Below, piece after piece: positions 16,804-25,140 of a DNA stretch of 64,000 nucleotides (the stretch's first letter is position 1; every line of letters starts with the position of its first letter). The position numbers and the translations under genes are program-made. The notes under the pieces were generated by a model. The model made no database searches. It saw nothing but the letters and a program-made list of their open reading frames with translations, and was not told the DNA's origin. The DNA comes from Nitrospirota bacterium (lineage in GTDB: Bacteria; Nitrospirota; Thermodesulfovibrionia; Thermodesulfovibrionales; UBA6898). The stretch covers positions 1 through 64,000 of the forward strand of contig SCQH01000042.1 of assembly GCA_004321925.1 (NCBI GenBank), in the 5' to 3' direction.

Positions 16804-18864
16804 ATGGAGAACAGAGCAGACGCTCACCTGAGCCAGTATTGCGACATGGGGAGGTGTATGACGAACCTGGAGACCTCCTTTGACGGTATCGCCGTCATCG
16901 ACAGCGACCGGAGGATCCTCTACACGAACAACGCCCATGCAGAGGTATACGGATACGGCAGCAGCCATGACCTCATCGGGAAACCCTGGCACATCCTTTG
17001 TGCGGAGGAAGAGGCCCAGCGGTTCGAGGAAGAGATCATCCCTCTGGCATGGGAAAAAGGGCGCTGGCGCGGTGAGTCCGTCGGCAGGAGACAGGATGGG
17101 ACCACGTTCCAGCATGAGGTCTCCCTGGCGGCCATGGCAGGCGGAAAGTTCTTCGTTGTCGTCAGGGACCTGACAGAACACAAAAAGATCACCCAGGAAC
17201 TTATGGCCCTGAAAAAAGCGGTCGAAAATATGCAGATAGGGATCACCATCACCGACAGCCAAAGGAAGATCCTCTATGTAAATCCGAGCGAAGCGGCACT
17301 GCACGGTTACTGTCCTGAAGAACTGATCGGCCAAGACGCCAGGATACTGGCCCCGACAGCCAGCTGGAAGCCCGTGGAACCGGAGCAGCTGAAACGACGT
17401 TTCAAACGGGAGAGCGTCAATGTCAGAAAGGACGGGAGCCTCTTCCCTGTGGAGCTCATGTCCGATTTCGTGACCGGTCCCGACGGGCAGATCTACCATA
17501 TCGTCACGACCTGCGAGGAAATAACCGAGCGCAGGAAGGCGGAAGAAATAATACGGCATAAGGCCTATTACGACGACCTGACCAACCTGCCCAACCGCCT
17601 GCTGTTCAACGAATGCCTGGAGCAGGCGATCCCTGAGGCGCAGCGCAGCAATAAACTGATCGCGGTCATGCTCATCGACCTCGACCGCTTCAATATGATA
17701 AACAACTCCCTGAGCCACGATACCGGGGACCTTCTCATATACTCGGTCGCCCAGAGACTGCAGTGCTGCGTGCGCAGCAAAGACCTGGTCGCACGGCTCG
17801 GCGGGGACGAGTTCCTGATCATGCTGCCGGACCTGAACACGGCCCAGGATGCGGTCATTCATGCCAACAAGGTCATGAAAGAGCTGGCGCATGTCTTTAT
17901 CTTAAACGGTCTTGAACTGTACCTGACCGCCAGCATAGGGATCAGCCTGTACCCAAACCACGGAGAGACTGTTTCGGCCCTGCTTAAGAATGCCGACGCC
18001 TCCATGTATTATGTCAAGGCGCAGGGAAGGAACAATTATCAGCTCTATACACCCGAAATGAATGCCCATAACCTTGAGCATCTGACCATGGAGAACAACC
18101 TGCGCAAGGCCCTGATGCAGAAAGAACTGCTGCTTAACTATCAGCCGCAGTTCGATCTCCGCACCGGCAGGATCTTCAGCGCAGAGGCACTGATGCGCTG
18201 GCAGCACCCCGAGCTCGGCATGATATCTCCGGGAGAGTTCATTCCCATTGCAGAAGAGACAGGCCTCATTGTGCCGATAGGCAAATGGCTGCTCTATAAC
18301 GCCTGTGAGCAGATCAAGAGCTGGAGAAAGGAAGGCTTCAATCTGCAGCGGGTCGCGGTCAACCTCTCCATGCGCCAGTTCAAATTGACGAACCTGCTTG
18401 AATCCATCGCAAAGATACTCGAAAGAACAGGTCTGGACCCTTCCTCGCTGGAAGTGGAGCTGACGGAAAGCATCATCATGCAGGACCCGGAGACCACCGT
18501 GGCGACCCTGCGCGAATTGAGTGCCATGGGCATCTATCTCTCGATCGACGATTTCGGCACCGGCTATTCCTCACTGAACTACCTGAAGTACCTCCCCATG
18601 AACAAGCTCAAGATCGCCCCCATCTTCGCGGCAGGGATCGGGAAAGACGCAAACGACGAGGCCATCTGCAAGGCGGTCATAACGCTGGCGCATAGTCTCA
18701 ACATGAAGGTGATCGCCGAAGGGGTTGAAACGCAGGAGCAGCTCGAATTCCTGCGCGCGCATGACTGCGACGAGGTGCAGGGGTATCTTTTCAGCAAACC
18801 TTTGGCCGCCAATGAGCTCAGCGCATTGTTTGCCGAAGACCGCTGGCCGCAGATGCCGTCATGA
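16804..18864 (+). CDS. PAS-PAS-GGDEF-EAL c-di-GMP enzyme
   Basis: This 686-aa cytosolic protein has two PAS domains (about 15-130 and 135-245), a GGDEF domain (255-420) and an EAL domain (430-680). The GGDEF site is intact (ARLGGDEF), with an RSKD inhibitory I-site five residues upstream. The EAL site has EALMRW, ELTESIIM, DDFGTGYSS, AEGVET and a Gln in EVQGYLF, so phosphodiesterase activity is expected. The KID Asp is replaced (LKIAPIF), a minor change. It lies 33 bases after the second cheY with a GAGG site, so it is probably the last operon gene and links chemosensing to c-di-GMP control. Confidence 0.92.
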   Translation: MENRADAHLSQYCDMGRCMTNLETSFDGIAVIDSDRRILYTNNAHAEVYGYGSSHDLIGKPWHILCAEEEAQRFEEEIIPLAWEKGRWRGESVGRRQDGTTFQHEVSLAAMAGGKFFVVVRDLTEHKKITQELMALKKAVENMQIGITITDSQRKILYVNPSEAALHGYCPEELIGQDARILAPTASWKPVEPEQLKRRFKRESVNVRKDGSLFPVELMSDFVTGPDGQIYHIVTTCEEITERRKAEEIIRHKAYYDDLTNLPNRLLFNECLEQAIPEAQRSNKLIAVMLIDLDRFNMINNSLSHDTGDLLIYSVAQRLQCCVRSKDLVARLGGDEFLIMLPDLNTAQDAVIHANKVMKELAHVFILNGLELYLTASIGISLYPNHGETVSALLKNADASMYYVKAQGRNNYQLYTPEMNAHNLEHLTMENNLRKALMQKELLLNYQPQFDLRTGRIFSAEALMRWQHPELGMISPGEFIPIAEETGLIVPIGKWLLYNACEQIKSWRKEGFNLQRVAVNLSMRQFKLTNLLESIAKILERTGLDPSSLEVELTESIIMQDPETTVATLRELSAMGIYLSIDDFGTGYSSLNYLKYLPMNKLKIAPIFAAGIGKDANDEAICKAVITLAHSLNMKVIAEGVETQEQLEFLRAHDCDEVQGYLFSKPLAANELSALFAEDRWPQMPS

Positions 18865-18994
18865 TCCCCCGGGCGCTCAGGAACAAAGCACTCTCAGGTC
18901 GCTGCAGAGACCGTTCCCTGTAGTGCAGGGGGTTGCCCCCCTCCCCCCACAGGCAGCAAAACAAGAGGTGCCCGGCCGGACTGCGTTACAAGGC

Positions 18995-19831
18995 TCAGCC
19001 CCGCCCCCTCATTGCTTCGAGCCGCGCGATCCGCTCCTGCATCGGCGGATGTGTGCTGAAGAGCTTTACAAGGCCGCCGCCGCTGAAGGGGTTAACGATC
19101 ATCATATGTGCGGTAGAGGGGGTCGCATCCATCGGGATCTGCTGGACCCCCTGCTCAAGCTTCCTGAGGGCACCGGCAAGGGGCATCGGGTTCCCGAGGA
19201 GGCGTGCTCCGCCTTCGTCCGCCGCATACTCCCTGGACCGGGAAATGGCCATCTGAATGAGCATGGCCGCGATCGGCGCAACGATCATCATGAGGATGCC
19301 GCCGAAAGGGCTGCCGCCTTCGTCGTCGTCATGCCTGCCGCCAAAGAAAAAGGCCATATGCCCGAGATAGCTGATCGCACCGGCGATCGTCGCCGCCACC
19401 GTGCCGATCAGGATGTCCCGGTTGATGACATGCGCAAGCTCATGCGCCATGACCCCGGCAAGCTCTTCCTCGCTCAGCAGCTGCATGATCCCTTCAGTTG
19501 CGGCAACCGCCGCATGTTTGGGGCTCCTGCCGGTCGCAAAGGCATTCGGGGATTCGTCCGGTATGATATAGACCTTCGGCATGGGGATGCCGGACTTCTG
19601 GCTCAGCCGCCTGACGATCCTGTAGAGGACAGGGGCCTCAGCCTCGGTCACCTGGCGCGCGTGGTACATCGCAAGGACTATCTTATCGCTGAAGAAATAA
19701 CTGATAAAATTCATGACACCTGCCATCAGCAGGGCCATGAACATGCCCGACTGTCCGCCGACCGCAGCCCCTCCCCAAACGAGCAGGAGCGTCAGAAGCG
19801 TCATCAATATAATTGTCTTCATTCCGTTCAT
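18995..19831 (-). CDS. htpX: Membrane zinc metalloprotease HtpX
   Basis: HtpX is an M48 inner-membrane endopeptidase that degrades damaged membrane proteins. The 278-aa protein has N-terminal membrane helices at 5-25 and 30-50. The zinc motif is HELAH, in [13 protein letters not shown], with the third ligand Glu in [11 protein letters not shown]. Two further hydrophobic segments lie between these motifs. The first ATG (19831) follows AGGAGGAGAG. The gene converges on the GGDEF-EAL gene and diverges from rpoD. Heat or envelope stress control is usual for the family but no dedicated promoter is evident here. Confidence 0.95.
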   Translation of the reverse strand: MNGMKTIILMTLLTLLLVWGGAAVGGQSGMFMALLMAGVMNFISYFFSDKIVLAMYHARQVTEAEAPVLYRIVRRLSQKSGIPMPKVYIIPDESPNAFATGRSPKHAAVAATEGIMQLLSEEELAGVMAHELAHVINRDILIGTVAATIAGAISYLGHMAFFFGGRHDDDEGGSPFGGILMMIVAPIAAMLIQMAISRSREYAADEGGARLLGNPMPLAGALRKLEQGVQQIPMDATPSTAHMMIVNPFSGGGLVKLFSTHPPMQERIARLEAMRGRG

Positions 19832-20041
19832 TTTTCTCTCCTCCTTCAGCAGGTTCCAGTTTTATCCTGCAGCACCATGTCTTTTAGTTTAAAGGGAAAC
19901 ATCGGGGACCGTCAAGGCCTGATTTTCGGCATATTTCATACCTGAAAGCGGGGAACTGCTCTTTTTTATTGCAAAATAATATGGTTTTATGCAAAATAAA
20001 GATAGATTTTCCTGTCATTTTAATCTAAAATTCAATAAATC

Positions 20042-20069
20042 TTCACATTTTATAAGTAAACTGTATAAA
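20042..20069 (+). promoter_or_regulatory. Predicted sigma-70 promoter of rpoD
   Basis: TTCACA (20042-20047) and TATAAA (20064-20069) are separated by 16 bases, within a very AT-rich stretch between htpX and rpoD. Each box matches consensus at five of six positions. The rpoD ATG lies 24 bases downstream. Confidence 0.55.
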
Positions 20070-20092
20070 AATAGATGAGAGAGAGGTGTCCG

Positions 20093-21550
20093 ATGAAAGA
20101 AAACATGAAAGAGAAAGAGATATTTGAAGATATAATAGAGCTGGGCAAGACGAGGGGGAGCATTACGTTCGATGAGATCAATAATGCCCTTCCGTCGGAG
20201 TTCTATACCCCTGATGATGTTGAAGAGCTCATGGAGCTCCTCGATGATATGGGCGTTCCTGTCATCGATACCCCTGAGGTCGGTCTCGGGGCTGATGACG
20301 CGGATGAGGAAGAAGAGGCCCCGGTCAACGAAAAGACGGAGGACCTGGTCCAGGCATACTTCCATTCCATGGGGAATATCCCGATCCTGACCAAGGCCGA
20401 AGAGGTCGAGCTGGCCAAAAGGCTGGAGCAGGGAAAGGCGATCATCAGGGAAATAGTGACCCCCATGCCCCTGTACAAAAGGATCGAGGAGTCTTTAAGT
20501 GAGGAACTCACGGTCGAGGAGCAGGAGGCAGAGGTCGTGGATGAGGATGAGATAAACCTCAAGGCCATCGATGCGTGCCTGAAGGAGCTTGACGCACTCT
20601 ACGGCAAACTGCATAAGACGGATAGCAGGATCTCACGCTATGGCAGCCTGAAAGACCTGCAGAAGCTCGTTACCGATAAGAAGACCAAGGGCCAGAACAA
20701 TATGAAGCTTGCCACCCTTGCCAAAGAGGTCTCTGCCGAATACCGGCATGTGGAGAGCGAGACCGGGCTCAAGATCAAGGGCTTCAGGGAGCAGTGGGAG
20801 CGCATGACAAAGGCGCGGCTTCTGCTCAACGAGGCCAAGGAAGAGCTGATCACACATAACCTGAGGCTCGTCATCAACATTGCAAAGAACTATATCGGCA
20901 GGGGACTGTCCCTCCTTGACCTTATCCAGGAAGGCAACATAGGCCTCATGAGGGCCGTTGACAAGTTCAAGTACGAAAAAGGTTTCAAGTTCAGCACCTA
21001 TGCGACCTGGTGGATCAGGCAGGCGATGACCCGGGCCCTGATAGACCAGACCAAGACGATCCGTGTGCCGGTCCATATGATGGAGTTCTATAACAAGGTG
21101 GTCAAGACCTCCCGCGACCTCACCCCGCAGCTCGGAAGGGAACCGAACAACGACGAGATCGCAAAGAGCCTGGGAGTGCCGACCCGGAAGGTCGAAGAGG
21201 TCTTCAAGGCGGTGCAGGACCCTATCGCCTTACAGACGCCTGTCGGGGATGAGGACACCAACCTGGAGGATTTCATCGCCGACACGAACAGTCCGTCGCC
21301 GATCCTGAATGCCGAAAAGAGTGAGTTCACGGAGCAGATACTCCAGCTCCTGCAGACCCTGACCCCTAAGGAAAATGAGGTCATCAAGATGAGGTTCGGC
21401 ATAGGCTTTGACCGCGACCATACGCTGGAAGAGGTCGGCCGGCATCTCTCTCTCACCCGCGAGCGGGTCAGGCAGATCGAGGCCAAGGCCCTGAGGAAGC
21501 TCAAACACCCCACCAGGCTGAAGGCCCTCAACGTCCTGACCGCAGCCTAA
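20093..21550 (+). CDS. rpoD: Primary sigma factor RpoD (sigma-70)
   Basis: This is the housekeeping sigma factor, which directs RNA polymerase to -10/-35 promoters. The 485-aa protein has a short acidic region 1 and region 1.2 near 90. Region 2 has NLRLVINIAKNYIGRGL, LIQEGNIGLMRAVDKF and FSTYATWWIRQAMTRA. Region 3 has RVPVHMMEF. Region 4 has the helix-turn-helix LEEVGRHLSLTRERVRQIE. A shortened non-conserved insert (about 140-225) explains its smaller size than the E. coli protein. The start at ATG 20093 follows GAGAGGTG. The gene is not linked to dnaG or rpsU here, and a strong terminator follows it. Confidence 0.96.
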   Translation: MKENMKEKEIFEDIIELGKTRGSITFDEINNALPSEFYTPDDVEELMELLDDMGVPVIDTPEVGLGADDADEEEEAPVNEKTEDLVQAYFHSMGNIPILTKAEEVELAKRLEQGKAIIREIVTPMPLYKRIEESLSEELTVEEQEAEVVDEDEINLKAIDACLKELDALYGKLHKTDSRISRYGSLKDLQKLVTDKKTKGQNNMKLATLAKEVSAEYRHVESETGLKIKGFREQWERMTKARLLLNEAKEELITHNLRLVINIAKNYIGRGLSLLDLIQEGNIGLMRAVDKFKYEKGFKFSTYATWWIRQAMTRALIDQTKTIRVPVHMMEFYNKVVKTSRDLTPQLGREPNNDEIAKSLGVPTRKVEEVFKAVQDPIALQTPVGDEDTNLEDFIADTNSPSPILNAEKSEFTEQILQLLQTLTPKENEVIKMRFGIGFDRDHTLEEVGRHLSLTRERVRQIEAKALRKLKHPTRLKALNVLTAA

Positions 21551-21556
21551 ATACAA

Positions 21557-21600
21557 GCAACAAAAAAAGCCCTCCCCAAAAAGGAGGGCTTTTTTGTTGC
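21557..21600 (+). terminator. Strong rho-independent terminator after rpoD
   Basis: Arms AAGCCCTCC and GGAGGGCTT, with the loop CCAAAAA between them, are followed by a T tract. The symmetry extends outward through GCAACAAAAAA and TTTTTTGTTGC, so the element could terminate in both directions. Confidence 0.92.
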
Positions 21601-21603
21601 ACT

Positions 21604-21727
21604 GTTCTATGTTCAACGTTCCAGGTTCTCAGTTTAGAAAAAAACAGTTTTGTGTTTTTTTTCTTGGTTTTGAATTCTGGAAATAACGCGTTGTGTTATC
21701 CTGACTTAGAACTTAGAACTTAGAACT
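21604..21727. repeat. Heptamer (GTTCTAA) inverted-repeat element
   Basis: GTTC-type heptamers read forward at 21604-21640 (GTTCTATGTTCAACGTTCC). The complement (ACTTAGAACTTAGAAC) is at 21704-21727. Between them are a T/G-rich spacer and the motif GGAAATAACGCGTTGTGTTA. The arms could fold into a long imperfect hairpin. The same family recurs at 41149, 53472, 60583-60667 and 61869. Confidence 0.75.
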
Positions 21728-21877
21728 AATAAGGCAGGATAGAGTGTTCGAACGGGTTCTTTTACCGATATTCCGAAGTGTATTTCGGGATCATGAGGTA
21801 AAAGCCTCGGAGGCCCCGGCGTGCAGCCGGGACCGAGAATGAGCGAAAAGGTTCTGCCCTGCCTTATTCTTTTTTTA
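21728..21877 (+). ncRNA. Candidate structured small RNA with three-way junction and U-tract
   Basis: Closing arms AATAAGGCAGG (21728-21738) and CCTGCCTTATT (21858-21868) enclose two internal hairpins. One pairs CTTTTACC (21759-21766) with GGTAAAAG (21797-21804) and holds a nested CCGAA/TTCGG stem. The other pairs CTCGG-CCCGGC with GCCGGG-CCGAG (21806-21837) around a GTGCA loop. A T tract at 21870-21876 would end transcription. The stems are nearly perfect and the interior is more GC-rich than the repeats beside it. I do not recognise the family; a 6S-like RNA is one possibility. Its 3' end meets the pfkA stop codon on the other strand. Confidence 0.5.
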
Positions 21878-22969
21878 ATCCCCGAACGAGATGCCGATGT
21901 CGCGGGCTGTCCGGATCGTGTCTCCCTCAAGCGGCACATGTTTGACCCTGCCTATCACCTGCTCAAGCGGCACCGGCCTGATCTCGGGCGGCACCAGGGC
22001 GACCATCATGCCGAAATTCCCGGCCTCGATCATACGGACCGCCGAGGCCCCGAACCTGAGGGCCAGCCGCCTGTCAAAGGTCGTCGGCGAGCCCCCGCGC
22101 TGCAGATGCCCGAGCACCAGGGACCGGGTGTCCTTGCCGGTCCTCTTTGAGATCTCTGCCGCAACATACTCCCCTATCCCGCCAAGCACTACCTCCTGTC
22201 TGCCCGCCTCCCCCTCCCCCTTGCAGATCACCCTGCCGCCGGCAGGGACAGCCCCTTCTGCAACCACAACGATCGCATAATGCTGACCGTGGAGTTCGCC
22301 GCCCATGATATGGTCGCAGACCTTCTCCAGGTCGAACGGGATCTCGGGGATCAGGATGACATCTGCCGCACCGGAAAGTCCGCTGTTGAGGGCTATCCAG
22401 CCTGCGGTCCTGCCCATGACCTCGACGACCATCACCCTTTCGTGGGACGCAGCCGTTGAATGAAGCCGGTCGAGAGCCTCTGTTGCGATCCCGACCGCCG
22501 TATCGAACCCGAAGGTGATCTCGGTCGCCGTAAGATCGTTGTCGATGGTCTTGGGCACGCCGATAACCGGGATGCCTTTCAGAAAAAAGTCATAGGCTAT
22601 CTTCAGGCTCCCGTCGCCCCCTACGGCAATGAGGCAGTCAAAGCGCAGCCGTTTGAAGTTCTCGACGACCCTGTTTGAGACATCCCGGAATTCCACCTCG
22701 CCCGCCGCGTTCGTGACCGGCAGGTGAAAGGGATTGCCCTTGTTCGTCGTCCCGAGGATCGTGCCGCCCTGGCAGGATATATGCCGCACCTTCTCGGGGG
22801 TCAGGTGGACGATCTCATCGGTGTCAAGGAGCCCTGCATAGCCGTTCCTGATGCCGTAGACCTCCCACTGCCGGTTATAGGCGGACATCACCACGGCCTC
22901 GATGACCGCATTCAGGCCCGGTGCATCCCCTCCACCCGTATTGATGGCGATCTTCAGCGGTTTTGACAT
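21875..22969 (-). CDS. pfkA: 6-phosphofructokinase (PfkA family)
   Basis: This enzyme phosphorylates fructose 6-phosphate in glycolysis. The 364-aa protein shows TGGGDAPGLN near the N-terminus, the GGDGS phosphoryl-donor loop, PKTIDNDL with the catalytic Asp, and VMGRTAGW. GGDGS (Gly at the donor-selecting place) points to ATP use, whereas PKTIDND (Lys in place of Gly) is more usual in PPi-type and mixed clades, so donor specificity is not certain. The ATG at 22969 follows AGGAGGGGAGAAT. A long in-frame extension upstream overlaps the divergent membrane gene and is not real. Confidence 0.93.
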   Translation of the reverse strand: MSKPLKIAINTGGGDAPGLNAVIEAVVMSAYNRQWEVYGIRNGYAGLLDTDEIVHLTPEKVRHISCQGGTILGTTNKGNPFHLPVTNAAGEVEFRDVSNRVVENFKRLRFDCLIAVGGDGSLKIAYDFFLKGIPVIGVPKTIDNDLTATEITFGFDTAVGIATEALDRLHSTAASHERVMVVEVMGRTAGWIALNSGLSGAADVILIPEIPFDLEKVCDHIMGGELHGQHYAIVVVAEGAVPAGGRVICKGEGEAGRQEVVLGGIGEYVAAEISKRTGKDTRSLVLGHLQRGGSPTTFDRRLALRFGASAVRMIEAGNFGMMVALVPPEIRPVPLEQVIGRVKHVPLEGDTIRTARDIGISFGD

Positions 22970-22997
22970 ATTCTCCCCTCCTGCTGCTTTTTTGGCC

Positions 22998-23003
22998 ATT
23001 ATA
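22998..23003 (-). promoter_or_regulatory. Extended -10 promoter element of pfkA
   Basis: On the minus strand TGATATAAT gives a perfect TATAAT at 23003-22998 preceded by TG, an extended -10 motif. No good -35 box is present. The pfkA start is about 30 bases downstream. Confidence 0.5.
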
Positions 23004-23042
23004 TCACGACCTGAGGACTTTTGCTTCTCCCCGCCGGTGACA

Positions 23043-23071
23043 TTGACTGCCGGCTCCGCAGCATCTACAAT
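23043..23071 (+). promoter_or_regulatory. Sigma-70 promoter giving a leaderless message
   Basis: TTGACT (23043-23048) and TACAAT (23066-23071) are spaced by 17 bases. The ATG of the membrane gene starts at 23078, seven bases after the -10 box. That is where transcription is expected to begin, so the message would lack a leader. Confidence 0.6.
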
Positions 23072-23077
23072 AGATGC

Positions 23078-23467
23078 ATGGACAGGATCATCATCAGGTG
23101 GCTGATCAACACGATCGCGATCATGCTCGCCATCAAGTTCATCCCGGGGATATCTTATAGCGGGGAGTGGTGGGGCATCCTGCTCGTCAGCATCATCTTC
23201 GGGCTGGTCAACAGCTTTATCAGGCCCTTCGTCAAGCTCTTCACCCTTCCGTTTTTGATCCTGACCCTCGGGCTTTTCACCTTCGTCATCAACGGCCTCA
23301 TGCTGAAGCTCACCTCCTGGCTCTCCGGCCAGCTCAGTCTCGGCTTCCATGTGGAGGGGTTCTGGTCCGCCTTCTGGGGAGCGCTGGTCATCAGCCTTGT
23401 CAGCCTGATACTTTCCTGCCTCACCCCTGACGACGACACCAAACAGCTGCATGTACAGATAAAATAA
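23078..23467 (+). CDS. Phage-holin family 4 / YvlD-like membrane protein
   Basis: This 129-aa membrane protein has four hydrophobic helices, with the conserved opening IIIRWLINTIAIMLA and the NSFIRPFVKLFTLPFLILTL segment typical of the phage holin 4 superfamily (PF04020). Despite the family name, these are common chromosomal membrane proteins of unknown role. No ribosome site precedes ATG 23078, and the promoter position suggests leaderless translation. It is divergent from pfkA and followed after nine bases by another small gene, so the two may be co-transcribed. Confidence 0.85.
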   Translation: MDRIIIRWLINTIAIMLAIKFIPGISYSGEWWGILLVSIIFGLVNSFIRPFVKLFTLPFLILTLGLFTFVINGLMLKLTSWLSGQLSLGFHVEGFWSAFWGALVISLVSLILSCLTPDDDTKQLHVQIK

Positions 23468-23476
23468 GGAGAGACG

Positions 23477-24019
23477 ATGGATGCAATTCATACAGGACTG
23501 GTTGTCTATCACGAAAAACACGGGACCGGCAGGGTCGTCAATATCGATGAGAACAGGACAACGGTAAACTTCATAAAGGCCGGGTTGATCTTCTTTTCTC
23601 CGGCAGGTGCTTCAGAGGAACTGTCGGACACCCCTTTTCATGATGACGCGTCAGACCCTGATGATGCCGAACCTGAGACCATAAAGGATGCCCTCAGGGA
23701 GGTCCTTCGCGAGGAGGGCCTGATCGGGAACGTTTCGCTGGCCGAAAAATGGGACGGAGGAGAACTGGTCCTGAAGCCGGGCAAGGCAGGTCTCCAGGAA
23801 AAGGCCCTGCCGATCGATACCTTCTTCCATAAGATCGTCATGATCAGGAACCAGCTGCGGGTCCTTGAGGCGAACATCAACGGCTCCAAGAACCTGTCGG
23901 ACAGCGAAAAGGTCGATCTCCAGCAGTATATAACCCGCTGCTACGGTTCACTAACGACCTTCAATGTCCTGTTTGCCGACAAGAATCACTATTTCGTAGG
24001 GTCGAAAAAAGAGGATTAA
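23477..24019 (+). CDS. Uncharacterised 180-aa protein
   Basis: I do not recognise this protein. The ATG follows AAGGAGAGACG. The first 40 residues (GLVVYHEKHGTGRVVNIDEN) resemble the small SH3-like fold of CarD/UvrD-tail-type domains, where GxGxV is typical. An acidic low-complexity stretch at 45-70 and a helical C-terminal half with a single Cys follow. It has no signal peptide or membrane segment. It follows the holin-like gene by nine bases. A nucleic-acid or protein-binding role is only a guess from the N-terminus. Confidence 0.75.
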   Translation: MDAIHTGLVVYHEKHGTGRVVNIDENRTTVNFIKAGLIFFSPAGASEELSDTPFHDDASDPDDAEPETIKDALREVLREEGLIGNVSLAEKWDGGELVLKPGKAGLQEKALPIDTFFHKIVMIRNQLRVLEANINGSKNLSDSEKVDLQQYITRCYGSLTTFNVLFADKNHYFVGSKKED

Positions 24020-24066
24020 GGCCTTCTCCTTCTCACGCAGAGAAGGCAATTCTTAATTTTGAATTC

Positions 24067-24312
24067 TTAATTATCAGCTTCCGGGTCCTGCGGCTCGTCC
24101 CTGAATTTTCTGAGGACCGCTTCCGCCTCTTCCCGGTCGCTCTCCCGTATCATGACCTTTACCTCTCCCATCCTGCCGATATTCACCGGATAGGGGCCTA
24201 CCTTTGCCGACCTGAGCTCTACAGGGATATCCCCGCTTTCTAAAACATCCTGCAGCATATCCGCCTCCAGCAGGTCATAGGTCACGAGCAATACAATCCA
24301 TTCGTCGTTCAT
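24067..24312 (-). CDS. DUF2007-type small protein
   Basis: This is an 81-aa protein from ATG 24312 (MNDEWIVLLVTYDLLEADML). It matches the DUF2007 'putative signal-transducing' pattern, in which a ferredoxin-like fold contains LLEADMLQDVLES and a C-terminal EAEAVLRKF helix. The start has only a weak AGG upstream. A 16-residue in-frame extension is possible but atypical. The role of the family is unknown. The gene is bounded on both sides by AT-rich TTAATTTTGAATT repeat blocks. Confidence 0.7.
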   Translation of the reverse strand: MNDEWIVLLVTYDLLEADMLQDVLESGDIPVELRSAKVGPYPVNIGRMGEVKVMIRESDREEAEAVLRKFRDEPQDPEADN

Positions 24313-24385
24313 ACCTAAAGCATAAGTTCCGGGAGATGCACATGTCAAACGATAAGGCAATTCTTAATTGAGGTAACAAGTATAG

Positions 24386-24700
24386 CTCGGGGCGTTGCCC
24401 CGGACCCCAGCCACCTTTCTTGACGGCCAAGAAACGTGGCCCAAAGAAATCCGCCCCGACGAAAATCCCTTAACGGTCTGCTCGGTCGGTCTCGGTAAAT
24501 TTTAGAAACTTGCCCCGTAAGGAGGAACCTTTTCCCATATCGGGGCTTCGGACAGTCTAAAATTCTTCACCCTCAACCTCGGTCGCAGACCTGGAATTTT
24601 CTGATGGGGAAAACACAGCCAACAAAAAATATCAACTTAGACGTAAGGTGTGAGCTGTAAGGTGTTATAAACACTTCACGTTTCACGATTCACATTTCAC
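24386..24700 (+). repeat. Large structured repeat, copy A (forward)
   Basis: This non-coding element opens with CGGGGCGTTGCCCCG, a stem-loop, then CTTTCTTGACGGCCAAGAAA, a second one. A third, larger stem pairs AATTTTAGAAACTTGCCCCG near 24497 with CGGGGCTTCGG..TCTAAAATT near 24541-24563. The last 70 bases contain AAGGTGTGAGCTGTAAGGTG and TTCACGTTTCACGATTCAC. Reversed copies are at 56436-56770 and 60669-60948 and a forward one at 56825-57038. Short reading frames inside translate to the Pro/Lys-rich peptides typical of spurious repeat ORFs. Confidence 0.85.
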
Positions 24701-24717
24701 GGGTCTTTAGGCTTCTT

Positions 24718-25117
24718 TTGCTCTATGCTCTATGCTTTTTCCCCAGTTTGCAGGCTTGTCAGCTGGTATTCGCCTGTCAGCTTGTTGTTGCTATGAGCTA
24801 TGAGCTTTCGTTGCTATCTTTTGCTCTATGCTGTCATTTCCAGTTTGCAGGCTTGTCAGCTGGTATTCGCCTGTCAGCTTGTTGTTGCTATGAGCTATGA
24901 GCTTTCGTTGCTATCTTTTGCTCTATGCTGTCATTTCCGGTTTGCGGGCTTGTTAGCTGGTATTCGCCTGTCAGCTTGTTGTTGCTATGAGCTATGAGCT
25001 TTTGTTGCTATCTTTTGCTCTTTGCTGTCATTTCCGGCTTGCGGGCTTGTTAGTGGGATTCGCCTGTCAGCTTGTTGTTGCTATGAGCTATGAGCTTTTG
25101 TTGCTATCTTTTGCTTT
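24718..25117 (+). repeat. 97-bp tandem repeat array, about four copies
   Basis: The phrase TTGCTCTATGCTGTCATTTC begins at 24821, 24918 and 25015, with a degenerate start at 25111, giving periods of 97, 97 and 96. A further divergent copy precedes these. Each unit contains GCTATGAGCTATGAGC and CTGTCAGCTTGTTGTTG. Because 97 is not a multiple of three, the frame shifts between copies and the short open frames are not a repeat protein. The array ends 13 bases before the -10 box of the methyltransferase gene. Confidence 0.9.
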
Positions 25118-25129
25118 TCGTGGCCTGTG

Positions 25130-25135
25130 TATAAT
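25130..25135 (+). promoter_or_regulatory. TATAAT -10 box directly before methyltransferase start
   Basis: A perfect TATAAT at 25130-25135 lies five bases before the ATG at 25141, so the transcript should begin at or beside the start codon. No good -35 is at the right distance in the adjoining repeat array. Confidence 0.45.
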
Positions 25136-25140
25136 AGGTG

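Noticed and set aside
21740-21765. T-loop-like GTTCGAAC suggesting a tRNA or tmRNA
   Set aside because: No cloverleaf or acceptor stem with discriminator can be drawn; the segment fits better in the three-way junction RNA.
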